A stretch of DNA of 34,954 nucleotides from the NCBI GenBank assembly GCA_947176895.1, contig CAMWSK010000028.1:1-34954 (forward strand). The letters run 5' to 3'. Under the pieces are notes generated by a model, which saw only the letters and a program-made list of their open reading frames with translations, ran no database searches and had not been told where the DNA came from. Of the stretch, positions 15,742-24,471 are shown piece after piece (position 1 is the first letter of the stretch; each line of letters begins with the position of its first letter). This stretch comes from an uncultured Prevotellaceae bacterium. GTDB taxonomy: Bacteria > Bacteroidota > Bacteroidia > Bacteroidales > Bacteroidaceae. Both the position numbers and the translations under genes were made by a program.

Positions 15742-17109
15742 GTGGACATTTCACTCATTGCCATCAAAGCACTCCAGCTCATCTGCTGCTTCAGCCTGCT
15801 CGTGCTCCTGCACGAAGGCGGACATTTTTTCTTTGCCAAGTTGTTTGGCGTCAAAGTAGAAAAGTTCTACATGTTCTTCAACCCCAAGTTTCATCTTTTC
15901 AGCACACGTGACAAGTGGTTCACCCGCCTGTTCCCCTACTTCAAGGACAATGAAACGGAGTATGGCATCGGCTGGATTCCTTTGGGAGGATATGTAAAAA
16001 TCGCCGGTATGGTGGACGAGAGCATGGACACCGAACAGCTTAAACAGCCTGCCCGTCCCGATGAGTTCCGCAGTCAGAGCATTCCCAAGCGTTTCATGAT
16101 TATGGTGGGAGGCGTGCTGGTAAACGTCATCACGGCCTTTGTGATCTATTCCATCGTCATGTTCACCTGGGGCAAAGACATCCTGCCCATGCGCAACCTG
16201 CCCAACGGACTTGCATTCAACGCCCAGGCCGAGCAACTGGGTTTCCGCGATGGCGACACCCCCATCCGCGTTGACGGCAAAGACATTGAGAGTTACTCCC
16301 CTGCCCTGTTGCGCGACTTCTCCAACGCCAAGGAGGTGACCGTGCTGCGCCAGGGTCAAGAGGTTGACATCAAGATGCCCGAGGACGGACTCAACCTGCT
16401 CGAACTTACCGAGATGAATCCCGCCTTTATCGACATCAATGCCCTGTCTGTCGTAGACTCCGTTATTCCTGAGATGCCCGCCGCTTTAGCCGGAATTGCC
16501 AAAGGCGATCACGTGTTAAGCCTGAACGGTGTGGCCACCCCCACCACAGCCGACTTCTTCTCGGCCATGGAGAAAGTGACCGGAGACGAGGTGACGCTGG
16601 TGGTAAGCCGTGCGGAAGGTGGCGCACAAGACACCCTGAGTGTAGGGCTCAACGCCAACAGGAAAATGGGGCTTTACTGGAAGAACCCCATCACCGCCGA
16701 GATGTTTGACCACATCGACTACGGTTTCTTCCAAAGCATCCCCGCGGGCATTGCCTCGGGATGGAACAAACTCACCAGTTATGTCAGCGACCTGAAATAC
16801 CTGTTCTCAAAGAAAGGAGCACAAAGCGTAGGCTCGTTCATCACCATCGGCAGCATCTTCCCCAGCACATGGGACTGGCAGATGTTCTGGAACCTGACCG
16901 CCTTCATCAGCATCATCCTGGCTGTGATGAACATCCTGCCCATTCCCGGACTGGACGGCGGCCATGTCATGCTATTGCTCTACGAGGCCGTCACCGGGCA
17001 CGAACCCGGCGAGAAAGTAATGGTCTGGCTGGAGTACATCGGTATGGGCCTCCTCATCGCGCTGATGGTGCTGGCCTTGGGCAACGACCTGCTGAGATTT
17101 GTCTTCTAA
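15742..17109 (+). CDS. rseP: Site-2 intramembrane metalloprotease RseP (M50)
   Basis: RseP cuts membrane-anchored anti-sigma factors and remnant signal peptides inside the inner membrane. The 455-residue protein has the zinc site HEGGH at 24-28 in its first membrane segment, two central PDZ-like regions, and the third zinc ligand in PIPGLDGGHV (Asp405) near the last segments. The start is a GTG at 15742, which leaves an N-terminus of normal length ahead of HEGGH; no in-frame ATG fits. Downstream, repeat cluster 3 begins 10 bases after the stop. Confidence 0.94.
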   Translation: MDISLIAIKALQLICCFSLLVLLHEGGHFFFAKLFGVKVEKFYMFFNPKFHLFSTRDKWFTRLFPYFKDNETEYGIGWIPLGGYVKIAGMVDESMDTEQLKQPARPDEFRSQSIPKRFMIMVGGVLVNVITAFVIYSIVMFTWGKDILPMRNLPNGLAFNAQAEQLGFRDGDTPIRVDGKDIESYSPALLRDFSNAKEVTVLRQGQEVDIKMPEDGLNLLELTEMNPAFIDINALSVVDSVIPEMPAALAGIAKGDHVLSLNGVATPTTADFFSAMEKVTGDEVTLVVSRAEGGAQDTLSVGLNANRKMGLYWKNPITAEMFDHIDYGFFQSIPAGIASGWNKLTSYVSDLKYLFSKKGAQSVGSFITIGSIFPSTWDWQMFWNLTAFISIILAVMNILPIPGLDGGHVMLLLYEAVTGHEPGEKVMVWLEYIGMGLLIALMVLALGNDLLRFVF

Positions 17110-17118
17110 ACTCTCAGG

Positions 17119-17196
17119 AAAAACATGAACATCTTTTTTGAAAACATGAACACGTTTTTCAAAAACATGAACAACATTTTCTGAAACATGAACGAA
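17119..17196. repeat. Phased dyad repeat cluster 3 (four direct units, core GAAC)
   Basis: Four direct units have cores at 17124-17133 (catGAACatc), 17145-17154 (catGAACacg), 17166-17175 (catGAACaac) and 17187-17196 (catGAACgaa). Spacing is exactly 21 bases each time. The left half and tetramer are constant; the right half has drifted, so the dyads are imperfect. Unlike clusters 1 and 2, all units point the same way. The fourth unit contains the start codon of the DUF4250 gene. The cluster fills the whole gap between rseP and that gene. Confidence 0.8.
17125..17184 (+). other. Possible 19-codon leader ORF inside repeat cluster 3
   Basis: Because the repeat period here is 21 bases, the units form an open frame of seven-codon repeats, MNIFFEN, MNTFFKN, then MNNIF and TGA. 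The stop is at 17182-17184, three bases before the DUF4250 ATG. Each unit has an in-frame ATG. It could be a leader peptide coupled to the gene, or a chance result of an A/T-rich 21-base period. The other clusters contain 22-base steps and do not keep a frame, which argues for chance. Confidence 0.2.
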
Positions 17197-17367
17197 CTTC
17201 CCCAAGACCCCTTCATGCTGATGAGCGTGGTGAACATGAAACTGCGTGACCAGTACAACTCGCTCGATGAGTTCTGCGCCTCGACAGGCGTAAACCGCGA
17301 GGAGCTCTGCCAACGCCTGTCGGCCATCGGACTTGAATACAACCCGGAAACAAATAAATTTTGGTAA
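17188..17367 (+). CDS. DUF4250 small protein, 59 residues
   Basis: A 59-residue protein, MNELPQDPFMLMSVVNMKLR at its start and YNPETNKFW at its end. It matches the pattern of DUF4250: an N-terminal LPxDPFMLxSxVNMKLRD block, then SLDEFC, REEL and IGxEYxxxxNxFW. The layout resembles a small helix-turn-helix-like fold, but the function is not known to me. The start lies in the last unit of repeat cluster 3, and the stop is three bases before the next lipoprotein gene. The reading frame is clean with normal composition, so I regard it as a real gene. Confidence 0.88.
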   Translation: MNELPQDPFMLMSVVNMKLRDQYNSLDEFCASTGVNREELCQRLSAIGLEYNPETNKFW

Positions 17368-17370
17368 CCC

Positions 17371-17715
17371 ATGAAACATCTCCTGACAACCTTGTTGGCC
17401 GCAATGGCCCTCGCATCATGCGGAGAATCGAAGCAAGACGCTTCACAAACATCCTCTGAAGAGCAGGCCGGAATGACGTTGCTCACCCGGGCCCGCCAAG
17501 AACTGGCCGAAGGAAACACAGCCGCTGCCCGTGAAACCATCGAAGAACTGCGCGACAGCCACAAGCTGGCCAAGCAGGCACGCCTTGAGGCCATCCTCAC
17601 GTTGGACAGCATCGAACTGCTTGATGCCCGCCAGGCACAGGACTCCCTGAAGCAAGTCTTCTTCGAGCGCAAGTTGCAGGAAGACCTCATTTCTCTTAAA
17701 GACAAGTTGAAGTAA
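17371..17715 (+). CDS. Small putative lipoprotein with coiled-coil character
   Basis: A 114-residue protein with a lipoprotein signal ending in LASC (Cys17), followed by a Ser/Gln/Glu-rich linker and a charged helical region of about 80 residues (ARQELAEGNTAAARETIEEL, later LDSIELLDARQAQDSLKQVF). It probably sits anchored in the cell envelope. I do not recognise a family. It lies between the DUF4250 gene (three-base gap) and cca (five-base gap), so it belongs to the same transcript. It may be a periplasmic helical spacer or accessory protein; that is inference. Confidence 0.75.
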   Translation: MKHLLTTLLAAMALASCGESKQDASQTSSEEQAGMTLLTRARQELAEGNTAAARETIEELRDSHKLAKQARLEAILTLDSIELLDARQAQDSLKQVFFERKLQEDLISLKDKLK

Positions 17716-17720
17716 ATCTT

Positions 17721-19157
17721 ATGCGACATATTTCACGCACCCAGATGACGGAGCTTCTCTCCCACCCCATTTTCCGGCAAATCGGTCAGGTAGCCGACGG
17801 GATGGGAATGGAGTGTTATGTGGTAGGCGGCTTCGTGCGCGACCTCTTTTTGGAGCGTCCCTCCAAAGACATCGACTGCGTGGTGGTGGGCAGCGGCATT
17901 GCCGTGGCCCAGACCCTGGGCAAGACGCTGGGACGAGGAGCGCACGTCAGCGTGTTCCGCAATTTCGGCACCGCCCAGGTGAAATGGCGCAATATCGAGG
18001 TGGAGTTCGTGGGAGCGCGTCGCGAAAGCTATCAGCGCGATTCGCGCAAACCTATCGTGGAAGACGGCACACTGGAGGACGACCTCGACCGCCGCGACTT
18101 TACCATCAACGCCCTGGCCGTATGCCTCAACGAGCAACGCTTCGGTGAACTGGTAGACCGCTTCCAGGGCCTTCTCGACATGGAGGACCGCATCATTGCC
18201 ACGCCCCTCGACCCCGACATCACCTTCTCCGACGACCCTCTGCGCATGATGCGCTGCGTGCGCTTCGCCACCCAGTTGCGCTTTCAGATTGAGGAGGAGA
18301 CGGCCGAGGCACTGGAGCGCAACGCCGATCGCATCAAGATCATCTCACAGGAACGCATCATCGACGAGCTGAACAAAATCATCGCCTCACCACAACCCAG
18401 CATCGGCTTCGTGGAACTGAGCCGTTGCGGCCTGCTCCCGCTCATCTTCCCCGAACTGAGCAAGCTGGAAGGCGTGGAGACACGCAACGGACGCGCCCAC
18501 AAAGACAACTTCTTCCACACACTGGAGGTGCTGGACAACGTGGCACGCAAGACCGACAACCTGTGGCTTCGTTGGGCAGCCCTGCTTCACGACATAGGGA
18601 AGCCCCGCAGCAAACGCTGGGAGCCCGTGGCCGGATGGACTTTCCACAACCATAATTATATCGGTTCACGCATGACGCCCGACATCTTCCGACGCATGAA
18701 ACTGCCCCTGGACGAGCGGATGAAATATGTGCAGAAACTGGTTGACCTGCACATGCGGCCCATTGCCATTGCAGATGCCGAGGTGACCGACTCGGCTGTC
18801 CGCCGCCTGCTCTTCGAGGCCGGCGAGGACATCGACGACCTGATGACCCTGTGCGAAGCCGACATCACCAGCAAGAACCAGCAAAAGAAACAGCACTTCC
18901 TGGACAATTTCCGGCTGGTGCGCGAAAAACTGGCCGACCTGCAGGCCCGCGACAACTACCGCACCTGGCAGAACCCCATCACGGGTGAGGAAATCATGCA
19001 GACCTTCCATCTGCAGCCCTGCAAGGAAATCGGCATACTCAAGCAATTGGTGAAGGACGCCATCTGGGAAAGCCAGATTCCCAACACCTACGAAGCTGCC
19101 AGAGACTACATGATGGAAAAGGCCAAAGAAATGGGACTGACAACCGAAAACAAATGA
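17721..19157 (+). CDS. cca: CCA tRNA nucleotidyltransferase with HD domain
   Basis: The protein adds or repairs the 3' CCA end of tRNAs (or is a related poly(A)-polymerase-type enzyme). In 478 residues it has the class II nucleotidyltransferase head with GGFVRD at 36-41, catalytic DID at 50-52 and RRDFTINALA, an RNA-binding middle region, and a C-terminal HD domain with HKDNFFHTLEVLDN and the metal motif LLHDIGKPR (His290, Asp291). The head plus HD pattern is common in Bacteroidota. Class members may do CCA-adding alone, A-adding or CC-adding; this cannot be settled by eye. Confidence 0.92.
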   Translation: MRHISRTQMTELLSHPIFRQIGQVADGMGMECYVVGGFVRDLFLERPSKDIDCVVVGSGIAVAQTLGKTLGRGAHVSVFRNFGTAQVKWRNIEVEFVGARRESYQRDSRKPIVEDGTLEDDLDRRDFTINALAVCLNEQRFGELVDRFQGLLDMEDRIIATPLDPDITFSDDPLRMMRCVRFATQLRFQIEEETAEALERNADRIKIISQERIIDELNKIIASPQPSIGFVELSRCGLLPLIFPELSKLEGVETRNGRAHKDNFFHTLEVLDNVARKTDNLWLRWAALLHDIGKPRSKRWEPVAGWTFHNHNYIGSRMTPDIFRRMKLPLDERMKYVQKLVDLHMRPIAIADAEVTDSAVRRLLFEAGEDIDDLMTLCEADITSKNQQKKQHFLDNFRLVREKLADLQARDNYRTWQNPITGEEIMQTFHLQPCKEIGILKQLVKDAIWESQIPNTYEAARDYMMEKAKEMGLTTENK

Positions 19158-19210
19158 TCACACTCACTCTGAACAAAGCAAATGAAAACGAAACATAATC
19201 AACAAATACT

Positions 19211-22200
19211 ATGAAGAACGTCCTTTTAACCCTTCTGACGCTGGTATGCACAACTGCCGGCGCACAGTTCCGTTCCGGCGCACTCTACAATGTCAGTCCG
19301 CTGAACACTGAATACCAAGAACAGACTTTCACGCTGAAAAACCTCAGCGGTTCATGGATTATCGTCGATCCCTTCAAGGGCCGTGCCCTGCGCATGGGTG
19401 CCAAGGGCGTGGAGTTCGCCCAGGAAAACGGTTCGGACGAATTGCAAAAGTGGACCATCACCACCAACAAGCAAGGCACCTATACGCTGAAGTCGACCAA
19501 CGGAAAGGGAGAGCTCACCCGCATCGCCATCACGGAAAGCCCCTATTACGGTGCCGACGTGAATGCCACCTATCGTTTCCGCAGCGTCAGCCGCCCCGAT
19601 TTTGTGTTGGGTGACGGCGACAACGGAGGCAACAACGTGGCCGTTCGTGCCGAGAAACAAGACACGATTGCGCTGGGACAATACTGGCGCATCCACACGT
19701 TGGGCTTGGGCAAGCACATGATAGAAGGAGCCTTCTTCAGCACAAGCATCGATGACGGCGGCGACAATGCCCGCCTCACCTATCTGATTCAATGGCCTGC
19801 CTTACCCGCCGCCCCCGGCAATGCCCTGCTCCGCATCCAACCTGTGAAGGGACAACAGGGTGTCTATCGCATTGAATCAGCCAACAAGAACCTGATGTAT
19901 GTGGCCAAAGACGACAAGCTGGTTCAGGCCACCATCGACGAAACCGTCAAAGAAAGCTGGTGGACCATCGAGCAGGTGGAGAAACCCAAGATAAAATCAC
20001 CTGTTTGGGAAGATGAGACGGTGTTTGAAATCAACAAACTGCCCGCCGTGCCCACTTTCATCCCCTACGCCAGCGAACAGGAGATGCTGGCCGATACAGA
20101 CTTCCGCGTGAAACCCTGGACAAACCCTCTCAGCTCACAGGTGCAGAGTCTGGACGGCGAATGGAACTTCCGTTTCACCGCCGAACCCACGATTGAGGAG
20201 ATTAACGGCACACAAGTGATGGACGGCCCCGCCATGAAAGAGGCTCTCTCCTCCGAAGGCTGCCCCAGTTGGGCCACGATACCCGTGCCCTCGTGCTGGG
20301 AGATGCTGGGCTACGACAAGCCCATCTACTGCAACGTGGAGTACCCGCACAGCAACACGCCTCCCTTCATCAAGGCCCGCCCGGGCTTCAACGACGGAGG
20401 CAAGAACTACGCCATCAACCCCGTGGGCACCTATCAGCGCACCTTCGCCATCCCGGAGATATGGAAAGGACAACGCATCATCATCCACTTCAACGGCATC
20501 TATTCATCCGCACAGATATGGGTGAACGGGAAGTTCGTGGGCTACACACAAGGCGCCAACAACGTGAGCGAGTTTGACCTCACCGATGTGGCCCGGGTGG
20601 GCGACAACACGCTGGTGGTGCAGGTTCACCGCTGGTGCGACGGTTCCTATCTGGAATGTCAGGACATGTTCCGCATGAGCGGCATCCATCGCAGCGTTCG
20701 GCTCTATGCCCAGCCCAAGAATGCCATCCGCTACAACCTCATCTCCACCACAATACAGGGTGACCGGGCACTGCTTACCTTCAAGGCTGACCGGCCCACC
20801 GCCACGTTGAAACTCTATGACCCGCAAGGCAACCTTTTTGCCACCACCGAGACCAAGAACGGCGAAGCCACCATACAGTTGCCGGCCGACCGTAACCTAT
20901 GGAACGCAGAAGAACCAAACCTCTACACGCTCGATGTGATTCAGCCCGGGCAGGCCTTCAGCACCAAGGTGGGTGTACGCCGGGTGGAAATCAAAAACAG
21001 CCAATTGATGGTCAACGGCAAACGGGTGATTCTGCTGGGGGCCAACCATCACGACACCGACCCCGTGGGCGGACGCACCATGACCGCCGAACGTATGGAA
21101 CAGGACGTGCGCATCATGAAACAGAACAACCTGAACTGCATCCGCACCAGCCACTATATCAAGGACGAGCGCATGAACGCGATGTTCGACTACTACGGCC
21201 TCTATTGTGTGGACGAGGCCGACCTGGAGGACCACGCCAACCAAAGTATTTCCGAGATGCCCTCATGGCAGCCCGCCTTCAACGACCGTATCGAGCGCAT
21301 GGTAATCCGCGACATCAACCACCCCAGCGTGATAATCTGGAGCCTGGGCAACGAGGCAGGCGGAGGCAAAAACTTCAAGGAATGTTACGACGTGGCACAC
21401 AAACTGGACGGCAAACGACCTGTCCACTATGAAGGTGCTCACGGCTACAACGGACGCGGAGGTGTCACCTACAGCGATATGTACAGCAAGATGTACCCCT
21501 CTGTGGAATGGGTAAGCCAAAATTCAAGCGACCTGGACAAGCCCATGTACCTGTGCGAATACGCCCACGCCATGGGCACCGCTATCGGCAATCTGCCCGA
21601 ATATGTGGAGCTGTTCCGCAATGCCAACTCCACCATCGGCGGCTGCATCTGGGACTGGGTGGACCAAGCCATCTACGACCCCGCAGAGATGAAGCAGGGT
21701 ATCCGCCGCATCCACACCGGATATGACTATCCCGGCCCTCACCAAGGCAATTTCTGTAGCAATGGCATTGTCTCTGTCGAACGCGAGGCCAATGGCAAAC
21801 TCAACGAAGTGAAGATGGCTTACCAACCCATCGCCTTCGCTTTGAAGGACGGAAAAGCAGAGCTGACCAACCACTACAGCTTCCTTTCGCTCAGCGGTCT
21901 GAAGGCAGAGATTCGTATGCTTGTCGGCAATAAGGTAAAGAAGACCAAACGCATCACACTGACCGATGTGAAACCCGGCGAAAGCATGAGCATCAATCTG
22001 CCCAAAGTAAAGCAGGAAACAGAGCGCATCGCGGCACAAATCATCATCACCGACCCCGTGGCAACCACGTACAGTGAGGCCGGTCACATCATTGCCCAAA
22101 GCGAACTGGAACTGCAGGCAGGTTCTGCCGCACTGAAACCCTTCGTCAAGACGGACAAAGACCCCATAGTGGAAGGCATCAGCCCCATGTCCAACAAACA

Positions 22201-22984
22201 CACCACCTTGGTCTTCGATGAAAAGACCAAGAACGTGAAGAGCCTCATCATGGGATTCAAAGAGATGTTGGCCGGCGAGAGCTTCGTGTTCGACAACCAT
22301 CGTTGGATTGAGAACGACCGCTTCGGCAACACCTCCAACGGTCTGGATACCTCCACCGCCACCTGCTACACACAAGACTTGCGTTTCGGCAAACGCCTCA
22401 TCCAAACAGCCGCATCGTCCGTCAAGGGCTCATTGGCCGATCAGGACATCAAGTATGCCCTCAACTATTCCACGGGCGAACTGGACGTGACCGTCACACT
22501 CACTCCCCACACCGCCGAACTGCGTCGTCTGGGCATCGTGCTTCGCCTGAACCCCGACCTGCAGAATGTAACCTACGTGGGCAAGGGGCCTTGGGAAAAC
22601 TACCCCGACCATAACGCCGGAGCGCTCACAGGCACCTACACCTCCACCGTGGCCGAGCTGAGCAAGCAACAGAACGTGAAGCCCCAGACCACAGGCGAGC
22701 GTTTCGTATGGGAGCTGGAGATGACCGACGCACAAGGCAAGGGAGTGAAAATCGAGTGCCCCGAGGGTCTCTACTTCAGCGTGAGCCGCAACACCGATGC
22801 CGACCTGATGAACGCACAGCACACATGGGAATTGAAGGACCGGCCCTTCATCTATCTCCATCTGGATGCCGCCCTGCGCGGACTGGGCAATGCCAGTTGT
22901 GGCCCCGGCACGCTGAAAGAATATTGCATCCCCGGTGAGCCCCGCACGTTCACTTTCAGGATAAGCCCCATCAAGAAGAAGTAA
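19211..22984 (+). CDS. Exported GH2 beta-galactosidase with N-terminal lectin-like extension
   Basis: A 1257-residue secreted enzyme (signal MKNVLLTLLTLVCTTAGAQ). From about residue 300 it has the LacZ layout: sugar-binding jelly roll (SLDGEWNFRF, then YVNVEYP-like YCNVEYPHSN), immunoglobulin-like domain, TIM barrel with acid/base Glu715 in IIWSLGNEAGGG and nucleophile Glu783 in YLCEYAHAMG, and the small-chain domain (VGKGPWENYPD). Residues 20-290 are extra relative to E. coli LacZ. They contain QxW-like spots (LQKW near 81, GQYW near 159, SWW near 251) at roughly 80-90-residue intervals, as in ricin-type lectin folds; this is tentative. It sits among housekeeping genes, with no SusC/SusD pair or sugar regulator nearby, which is unusual for a Bacteroidota glycosidase. 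Confidence 0.9.
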   Translation: MKNVLLTLLTLVCTTAGAQFRSGALYNVSPLNTEYQEQTFTLKNLSGSWIIVDPFKGRALRMGAKGVEFAQENGSDELQKWTITTNKQGTYTLKSTNGKGELTRIAITESPYYGADVNATYRFRSVSRPDFVLGDGDNGGNNVAVRAEKQDTIALGQYWRIHTLGLGKHMIEGAFFSTSIDDGGDNARLTYLIQWPALPAAPGNALLRIQPVKGQQGVYRIESANKNLMYVAKDDKLVQATIDETVKESWWTIEQVEKPKIKSPVWEDETVFEINKLPAVPTFIPYASEQEMLADTDFRVKPWTNPLSSQVQSLDGEWNFRFTAEPTIEEINGTQVMDGPAMKEALSSEGCPSWATIPVPSCWEMLGYDKPIYCNVEYPHSNTPPFIKARPGFNDGGKNYAINPVGTYQRTFAIPEIWKGQRIIIHFNGIYSSAQIWVNGKFVGYTQGANNVSEFDLTDVARVGDNTLVVQVHRWCDGSYLECQDMFRMSGIHRSVRLYAQPKNAIRYNLISTTIQGDRALLTFKADRPTATLKLYDPQGNLFATTETKNGEATIQLPADRNLWNAEEPNLYTLDVIQPGQAFSTKVGVRRVEIKNSQLMVNGKRVILLGANHHDTDPVGGRTMTAERMEQDVRIMKQNNLNCIRTSHYIKDERMNAMFDYYGLYCVDEADLEDHANQSISEMPSWQPAFNDRIERMVIRDINHPSVIIWSLGNEAGGGKNFKECYDVAHKLDGKRPVHYEGAHGYNGRGGVTYSDMYSKMYPSVEWVSQNSSDLDKPMYLCEYAHAMGTAIGNLPEYVELFRNANSTIGGCIWDWVDQAIYDPAEMKQGIRRIHTGYDYPGPHQGNFCSNGIVSVEREANGKLNEVKMAYQPIAFALKDGKAELTNHYSFLSLSGLKAEIRMLVGNKVKKTKRITLTDVKPGESMSINLPKVKQETERIAAQIIITDPVATTYSEAGHIIAQSELELQAGSAALKPFVKTDKDPIVEGISPMSNKHTTLVFDEKTKNVKSLIMGFKEMLAGESFVFDNHRWIENDRFGNTSNGLDTSTATCYTQDLRFGKRLIQTAASSVKGSLADQDIKYALNYSTGELDVTVTLTPHTAELRRLGIVLRLNPDLQNVTYVGKGPWENYPDHNAGALTGTYTSTVAELSKQQNVKPQTTGERFVWELEMTDAQGKGVKIECPEGLYFSVSRNTDADLMNAQHTWELKDRPFIYLHLDAALRGLGNASCGPGTLKEYCIPGEPRTFTFRISPIKKK

Positions 22985-23006
22985 TTTTACAACAACTATA
23001 AAACAC

Positions 23007-23885
23007 ATGATACAATCAATGACGGGATACGGCAAATGTACGGTCGTGTTCCAAGGAAAGAAGATAACCGCGGAAATCAAGTCACTCAACAGCAAGGCGC
23101 TGGACCTGAACACACGCATCGCACCCCTCTATCGCGAGAAGGAGATGGAGATTCGTAACACCATCGCCACGGCGCTGGAGCGGGGAAAGGTGGAGTTCAG
23201 CCTATGGACGGAGAAAGAGAGTCAGGATAATGAACTGCCCTTGGACGCAGCGTTGCTGGGTTCCTATTACCGCCAGATCATGACCATCTGCAAGCAGCAG
23301 GACATCCCCGAGCCCACCAACCCCTGGCTCACCCTGCTGCGCATGCCCGATGTGTTCAACCGTCAGGAGGCACAGGCCGAATTGTCCGAGGAGGAATGGA
23401 ACGTGGTGCGCGACGTGGTGATGCAAGCCATCAAGCAATTGGTGGACTTCCGCATCCAGGAAGGCGCGGCACTGCAAAAGAAATTTGAAGAGAAACTGCA
23501 CAACATCGGCGAGTTGCTGGCAAGCATCGCCCCCTACGAGGAACAGCGCACCGAAAAGATCCGTCGGCGCCTGACCGATGCCTTGGCCTCCATACCCAAC
23601 GTAGAGTATGACCGCAACCGTCTGGAACAGGAGATGATCTATTACATCGAGAAACTGGACATCAACGAGGAGAAGCAACGACTGAGCAACCACCTGAAAT
23701 ATTTCCAACAGACCATGGAAGAAGGACACGGTCAGGGCAAGAAGCTCGGCTTCATCGCCCAAGAGATGGGACGCGAGATCAACACCACCGGCAGCAAGAG
23801 CAATCAGGCCGAGATGCAGAACATCGTGGTAAAGATGAAGGACGAGCTGGAGCAAATCAAAGAGCAAGTGCTCAACGTCATGTAA
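23007..23885 (+). CDS. yicC: YicC/YloC family endoribonuclease
   Basis: A 292-residue cytosolic protein of the YicC family, reported endoribonucleases (E. coli YicC degrades the small RNA RyhB). It has the family opening MIQSMTGYGKCTV, then EIKSLNSKALDLN, and the closing block HGQGKKLGFIAQEMGREINT with a TTGSKSN-type end. It is followed by gmk 16 bases later; yicC-gmk order is common across bacteria. Length is typical (about 290). Confidence 0.95.
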   Translation: MIQSMTGYGKCTVVFQGKKITAEIKSLNSKALDLNTRIAPLYREKEMEIRNTIATALERGKVEFSLWTEKESQDNELPLDAALLGSYYRQIMTICKQQDIPEPTNPWLTLLRMPDVFNRQEAQAELSEEEWNVVRDVVMQAIKQLVDFRIQEGAALQKKFEEKLHNIGELLASIAPYEEQRTEKIRRRLTDALASIPNVEYDRNRLEQEMIYYIEKLDINEEKQRLSNHLKYFQQTMEEGHGQGKKLGFIAQEMGREINTTGSKSNQAEMQNIVVKMKDELEQIKEQVLNVM

Positions 23886-23901
23886 TCAAAGTAACACCGG
23901 T

Positions 23902-24471
23902 ATGGGCAAATGTATCATCTTCAGTGCTCCCTCGGGAAGCGGAAAGAGCACCATCGTGCAATATTTGATGAGGGAGCATCCCGAGTTCAACCTTGCTTTC
24001 AGCATCAGCGCCACCAGTCGCCCGCCACGCGGCACGGAGAAAGACGGAGTGGAATACTTTTTCCTCACCGCAAGTGAGTTCAAGAAAAAGATTGCCAACA
24101 ACGAGTTGCTGGAATATGAAGAGGTCTACACCGACCGCTTCTACGGAACGCTCAAATCACAGGTGCAACAACAACTGAGGATGGGCCAGAACGTGGTGTT
24201 CGATGTGGACGTGAAGGGAGGATGCAACATCAAGGACTTCTACGGCGATGAAGCCCTCAGCATCTTCATCCAGCCCCCTTCGGTGGACGAGCTTCGCCGC
24301 CGCCTGGTGGGCCGGGCCACGGACGATGCCGCACAGATCGAGCAACGTCTGGCCAAAGCCGAGTATGAGATGAGCTTTGCCCACCGCTTCGACGTCATCC
24401 TGGTCAACGACAAGTTGGAAGAAGCCCAGCAGAAAGCCGTTCAACTGTTGCAGGACTTCCTGGACGAATGA
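23902..24471 (+). CDS. gmk: Guanylate kinase (Gmk)
   Basis: Gmk makes GDP from GMP and ATP. The 189-residue protein has the P-loop APSGSGKS at 9-16, the GMP-binding block SATSRPPRGTEKDGVEYFF, EYEEVYTDRFYGT, and the DVDVKGGCNIK block. All family residues expected by eye are present. Its end overlaps the nadD start (ATGA at 24468-24471). Confidence 0.97.
   Translation: MGKCIIFSAPSGSGKSTIVQYLMREHPEFNLAFSISATSRPPRGTEKDGVEYFFLTASEFKKKIANNELLEYEEVYTDRFYGTLKSQVQQQLRMGQNVVFDVDVKGGCNIKDFYGDEALSIFIQPPSVDELRRRLVGRATDDAAQIEQRLAKAEYEMSFAHRFDVILVNDKLEEAQQKAVQLLQDFLDE

Noticed and set aside
17106..17729. Minus-strand open frame opposite the DUF4250 and lipoprotein genes
   Set aside because: Antisense to two well-supported genes; the repeated Met-Phe pattern comes from the dyad repeats.
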